A DNA stretch of 20,175 bases from Physocladia obscura. Its lineage: Eukaryota > Chytridiomycota > Chytridiomycetes > Chytridiales > Chytriomycetaceae. The notes below the pieces were generated by a model. It saw only the letters and a list, made by a program, of their open reading frames with translations. It ran no database searches and was not told the origin of the DNA. Position 1 is the first letter of the stretch, and each line of letters starts with the position of its first letter. The DNA lies in contig JADGJH010000364.1 of the NCBI GenBank assembly GCA_027596945.1, forward strand, positions 1 to 20,175, in the 5' to 3' direction. Below are positions 16,914 to 20,175 of this stretch, piece by piece. The translations under genes and the position numbers were made by a program.

Positions 16914-19039
16914 TCAATCTTTTCTCTTAAATGTGAATCCAACAAACGCTTGTCGTAATCCATCCTCATCCTTTGTGCGATGCTGAAATACAGAGGCTGA
17001 CGCCCCATTCAATGAAAGACGTTGGAATATTCCAGTCACAGCGCTTTTTTTAATACCACCCGCATTGTCGCAAGCTACTGCAGCAACACGCTCGTCAAGT
17101 CGTGCTTGTCTCTCCTTCACCTCTTTGTACATTGCCATATCATTTGGATTTGAAAAATCGTCAAAATACGATGTGTCTGCTGGTGATGACAGTGTTGGGA
17201 CAAATGGCGGCGCGATTGCACCGCTTCTTAGCGAAGTGAATGGGTAGTTCATGAAAAAAGAATGTGATTGAAGGACTGTAAGTGATGTGATACGAGACTT
17301 GGTATCAGTGATAAGACTGAAAAAAAAATTTATTTTATGTGATCAATTTTCATAATTTAGTTACAAATCAATTTTCATTACTTCGTAACAAGATTCCAAG
17401 CATTATCTGACAAGTTGAATTCTTCATCATCACCTTGATATATTGGTCGTTCCAAAACTTTCTATTTTCCAAATTGAGAAAGTACTCATTTGGAGGTTGA
17501 TTAAATACCTTCCAATGGTATACATTAACCCAGATGTCATCCGTAGTTGCGGCTCCAAACGGTGGGTATCCACACAATGCTTCAAATAAAATACATCCCA
17601 GACTCCACCAGTCTACAGCAAGATCATAACCGGTACCGCATCCAGATTTAATAAGAACTTCAGGGGCCATGTAATCCGGACTCCCCACTTGTGAAAAACA
17701 TCGCATCATCGCATCAGTCCTGCGTACGGATCTGTACATATTACGGCGGTCCGCAATTGAGCAGTAAGTACAAGGCATATCCTTGACTTTTTCGAGTTTT
17801 GCACGCAAAGACGCAACGATATCATCACTCAGAGCTCCTCGACTGAGCCCCTGTTTTTTATATTCGAATGATTAGATTAATATACATAGCTATCCAATAA
17901 TACTCAACAAAATCAGTCAGTTTAATGTGACCCCTGGCATCAATTAAGAAATTTTCAGCTGTTAATTTTTAAATTTTAATCATAGTTATTGGGCATTTAC
18001 CACAGTTCAACTCACGTTTAAGATCGCGATGAATGAATCCCAGTCTATGCAGCTCAGAAACAGCGGTAGCCATTTCAGCAACATAAAATCTGGCATGTTC
18101 TTCCCGTAATACTCCACTATTGTTGAACAGAGTGCGTACGTCACCACCAGGTACATATTCCTGTGAATAAAATAAATTAATGAATAGATTGCCGAAAAAA
18201 TAATGCAATATAAGATGCAAGTCAAGAGCTAAAACCAGTATACCATTGCTAGATAAACGTTTTCCATATCTTGAAACGCGTAAAAAAGTTTAACAAGCCA
18301 CTCTGAATTTGTCCTTGTGAGAATGTCTCGCTCAGTTAACACGTGTTGCACCTCCCCCATCTTTTTTAAAACGCGTTTTGACATTTTTTTTAGTGCCATA
18401 ACTTGAGCTAGTACACCACTAGCTATAGTATTTGAGTCACGTTTTCGCACAAGGTAGACTTGTCCATATCCACCTTGACCAATTTGTAAAAGGATTTGAA
18501 ATGACGAGAGTCGGAGCCTTGTCCTCCTATTTCTCAATATTTCTTGCTCCTTCGCACAAAACTGAGTCCATTCTGTTCCAACTTGAGGATTTCCAAACTG
18601 AGCGAAAACAAGAAAAAATTGAGTAAAAAAATAGTGTGAGCAGTTTACAAACATTCTTGAGATTCAGCTCCTCGTAAAACAAGCTTGTTCGTGCTTTTCT
18701 TTGATCCAGATATGTTATAAGATCAAAATAATAATCTAGAAAATCTAGATAATCGACTGTTAATAATTGTCAGTAAGAAATTGATCACTCACAAACACTC
18801 ATCATTTTACTGTTTCTCTTTGTTGCTTCATTTAAGACAGCCTGCTCTTCGATTCTTACGTTTCTTGCCAAAGTAAATGCATCGAATACATCTTCACATA
18901 GATTAAAATTTGCAGATTTTTTTCTAGCATGATTGATAACAGGTCGTGGAGGGATGGGAGGAGGACCTTTTTTTTTGTGTCGAATTAGAAAAAAAAAGGA
19001 CAATGTGGTTGTATTAAAATACATTTCCTCACCACTCAT
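16914..19039 (-). CDS. NDR-family AGC protein kinase, Dbf2/Sid2-like
   Basis: Nine exons (19039-19033, 18966-18811, 18756-18653, 18597-18244, 18160-18016, 17958-17909, 17850-17509, 17461-17382, 17316-16914) give 546 residues; yeast Dbf2 has 572. Dbf2/Sid2 kinases bind Mob1 and drive mitotic exit and septation. The N-terminus [11 protein letters not shown] leads to a Mob-binding-type helical region (about 55-115). The kinase domain starts near 122: GQGGYGQV loop, Lys159 (VMALKK), HRDLKPEN (Asp253), DFG (Asp271), an NDR-type insert after DFG, activation-loop [13 protein letters not shown] (Ser325) and VDWWSLGC. The AGC tail holds SYFDDF and the hydrophobic motif [10 protein letters not shown] (Thr541). 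Introns split HRDLK/P and DF/G. An insert ([11 protein letters not shown]) precedes the ATP lysine. The end of exon 2 is uncertain: a GTGAGT donor at 18792 would give a 36-nt intron and add six residues. Intron 1 (66 nt) is in frame, so retention is possible. Confidence 0.92.
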
Positions 19040-19439
19040 TTTTTTTTTTTTTTTTTTTTTAAAGTAATAATTAAAATTAGTCCAAAATTTTATTTAAACC
19101 CCCTAAAAAACCCCCACCCACACATTTATGGTGACCGGCGCAAAAAAAATTTTGAATTGACTGAGATTGTACTGCGGCAAGTGACAAATCACCTCAACTT
19201 TGAATGGTGTGATGAATGTTCACTGGAAGTGAGTGAGTGGTATTGTGTTTGATTTAAGTGTGTGTCTTCGCTGAAAACGTTGTGTTTGTTGAATGAAATG
19301 ACGAATCAACTAAACTTAAATAATGTAGGGATTGTTCACTGGGAGTGAGTGATGAATAATGTGATAGATTTGAGTGAGAAGAGTCGCTGAAATGGGTGTG
19401 CAATAAAAAAGTCTGTTGAAAGTTGTTCGGACACACCTG
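19040..19439. promoter_or_regulatory. Divergent intergenic region between the kinase and the rightmost gene
   Basis: The 400 bases between two divergent ATGs begin with a 22-base T run directly upstream of the kinase start, then A-rich and C-rich stretches, then a GT/GA-rich part with a duplicated box (annotated separately). It should contain promoters for both genes. No TATA box is evident. Confidence 0.5.
19211..19401 (+). repeat. Imperfect direct duplication of about 75 bp, 116 bp apart
   Basis: Two copies (about 19211-19285 and 19325-19401) share TGTTCACTGGRAGTGAGTGA near the 5' end. Further matches follow (GTTTGATTTAAGTG / GATAGATTTGAGTG, then TTCGCTGAAAACG / GTCGCTGAAATGG) and both end GTGTG. 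The best-conserved part is a near-palindrome, TCACT-GGR-AGTGA. It sits in the divergent promoter, so it may be a duplicated regulatory site. Confidence 0.6.
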
Positions 19440-20064
19440 ATGGACAAGCGCTCCATAAAGAAGCAGCGGGCACTCGCCTTGACACAAGACGTGCGCGTAT
19501 TATGGGCGAATCAGTCTCGTACTCAGTCGGGCGCTTCCCATCAAAACAACAATACCCAAGCATTGACCGACGACACACAACCCGCTTATCTCGTCCCCTC
19601 CTCCTACTCCAACACTATCCACGCAAGACGCGCTATCCTACCGGGCCTTTCGCGGGACCCAGATATGGATGATTATCCATTCGTGCCTGCGCAATCACGT
19701 GTTATTGAGCTGGAGTTCGATTGGAGTCTTGACGAAGACAGTGGTGATGATGCCGTATTAGATGACCTTTCCGATGATGAATTGTATGAGGAGTATTACT
19801 CTCAGACACCAGTTCCAGAGGTTTTCTTTTATTTAGTATATTATTGCTTCACCAACAATGTGCTTCACAGCGCAGAGAGCGAAAATGAGGATGAGGTATT
19901 ATTTTTAACAATTTAATCACGCATGAGCGCGCTCACGTGATTTCTCTTGAAAACTGCTATAAAAGGACGACCTTTCTGAACTTTCCCCTCTTTTTTCTTT
20001 CAAAAAACAGACTGGGATGGACGAAGATGTTGTTCCAGTTGTTTCTGTACCAGCGACTGTTGAT
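19440..20064 (+). CDS. Unknown acidic protein, 3' end unresolved or beyond the window
   Basis: Exon 1 (19440-19820) encodes 127 residues starting MDKRSIKKQRALALTQDV: basic at first, Gln/Thr/Ser-rich in the middle, and strongly acidic at the end (FDWSLDEDSGDD, DLSDDELYEEYY). A GTTTTC donor after PVPE can be joined in phase to a micro-exon (19878-19895, SENEDE) and then to 20011-20064 (TGMDEDVVPVVSVPATVD). A GTAAAC donor follows; the next exon is not clear and may lie past the right edge. I do not recognise the family. The acidic tail suggests a nuclear or chromatin-associated protein, but this is only an inference. The later joins are tentative because promoter-like elements sit between them. 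Confidence 0.5.
19925..19965 (+). promoter_or_regulatory. GAGCGCGCTC and TCACGTGA palindromes followed by a TATAAAAG box
   Basis: GAGCGCGCTC (19925-19934) overlaps the E-box palindrome TCACGTGA (19933-19940), and TATAAAAG follows at 19958-19965. About 50 bases further a frame opens with an ATG (20016) reading MDEDVVPVVSVPATVD. This is the only promoter-like combination of this quality seen in the window. It lies inside what would otherwise be an intron of the rightmost gene, so it may be an internal promoter or the true promoter of a separate gene. Confidence 0.5.
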
Positions 20065-20175
20065 GTAAACATTTTCGGATTTAAATTCATTAAAAAAGTG
20101 CTTGTATGAAGTACTTTTGAGGTATCATGACGAGGGTGATGTGGATGAATGAGTGTGATTGGATGGTTGTGGCTT

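Noticed and set aside
18757..18792. Very short 36-nt intron with a consensus GTGAGT donor in the kinase gene.
   Set aside because: All other introns seen are 47 nt or longer; the GTAAAA donor 18 bases upstream keeps the same phase and gives 54 nt. Kept only as an alternative.

Overview
The window is eukaryotic nuclear DNA, most likely from a zoosporic (chytrid-like) fungus. Genes are packed tightly on both strands. Coding introns are short (about 47-110 nt, one of 175 nt) with GT..AG ends and T-rich acceptors. The gene set mixes fungal traits (a Dbf2/Sid2-type NDR kinase and a DUF3712-type membrane protein) with NME7, a protein of flagellated lineages. The species is not identified. All exon models were built by eye from splice-site phase and family alignment.

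Layout from left to right: a ribosomal protein eL39 gene (+, first exon unresolved); about 1.2 kb with no recognisable gene; NME7 (-, 7 exons); maleylacetoacetate isomerase/GSTZ1 (+, sharing a 73-bp promoter with NME7); a beta-TrCP-like F-box/WD40 protein (+); a 2.2-kb stretch without a protein gene (about 6.9-9.1 kb); a SNAP-25/Sec9-type Qbc-SNARE (+); VPS45 (-, convergent with the SNARE); a small unknown minus-strand gene; a 1081-residue single-pass membrane protein with tandem DUF3712/LEA2-like domains (+); a Dbf2/Sid2-like kinase (-, 9 exons); and the start of an unknown acidic protein (+) that may run off the right edge.

The main discovery is in the apparently empty 6.9-9.1 kb stretch. 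It reads as a small-nucleolar-RNA host transcript with six box C/D snoRNAs, each alone in an intron of about 220-285 nt between tiny exons. Their guides pair with rRNA so that the D(+5) rule points to 18S Um578, 25S Cm2197, 25S Gm2288, 18S Am28, 25S Cm2959 and 25S Um2421 (yeast numbering). These are the targets of yeast snR77, 76, 75, 74, 73 and 78, members of the yeast snR72-78 polycistron, and the 77-76-75-74-73 order is kept. Five of the six D boxes lie about 70-82 nt upstream of the 3' splice site. The last exon runs almost into the SNARE start codon, so the array is either a noncoding host gene or the spliced 5' leader of the SNARE gene.

Functional themes: ribosome biogenesis (eL39, snoRNAs), membrane fusion (Qbc-SNARE, VPS45), cell-cycle and ubiquitin control (Dbf2-like kinase, F-box/WD40), flagellum (NME7) and tyrosine catabolism (GSTZ1).
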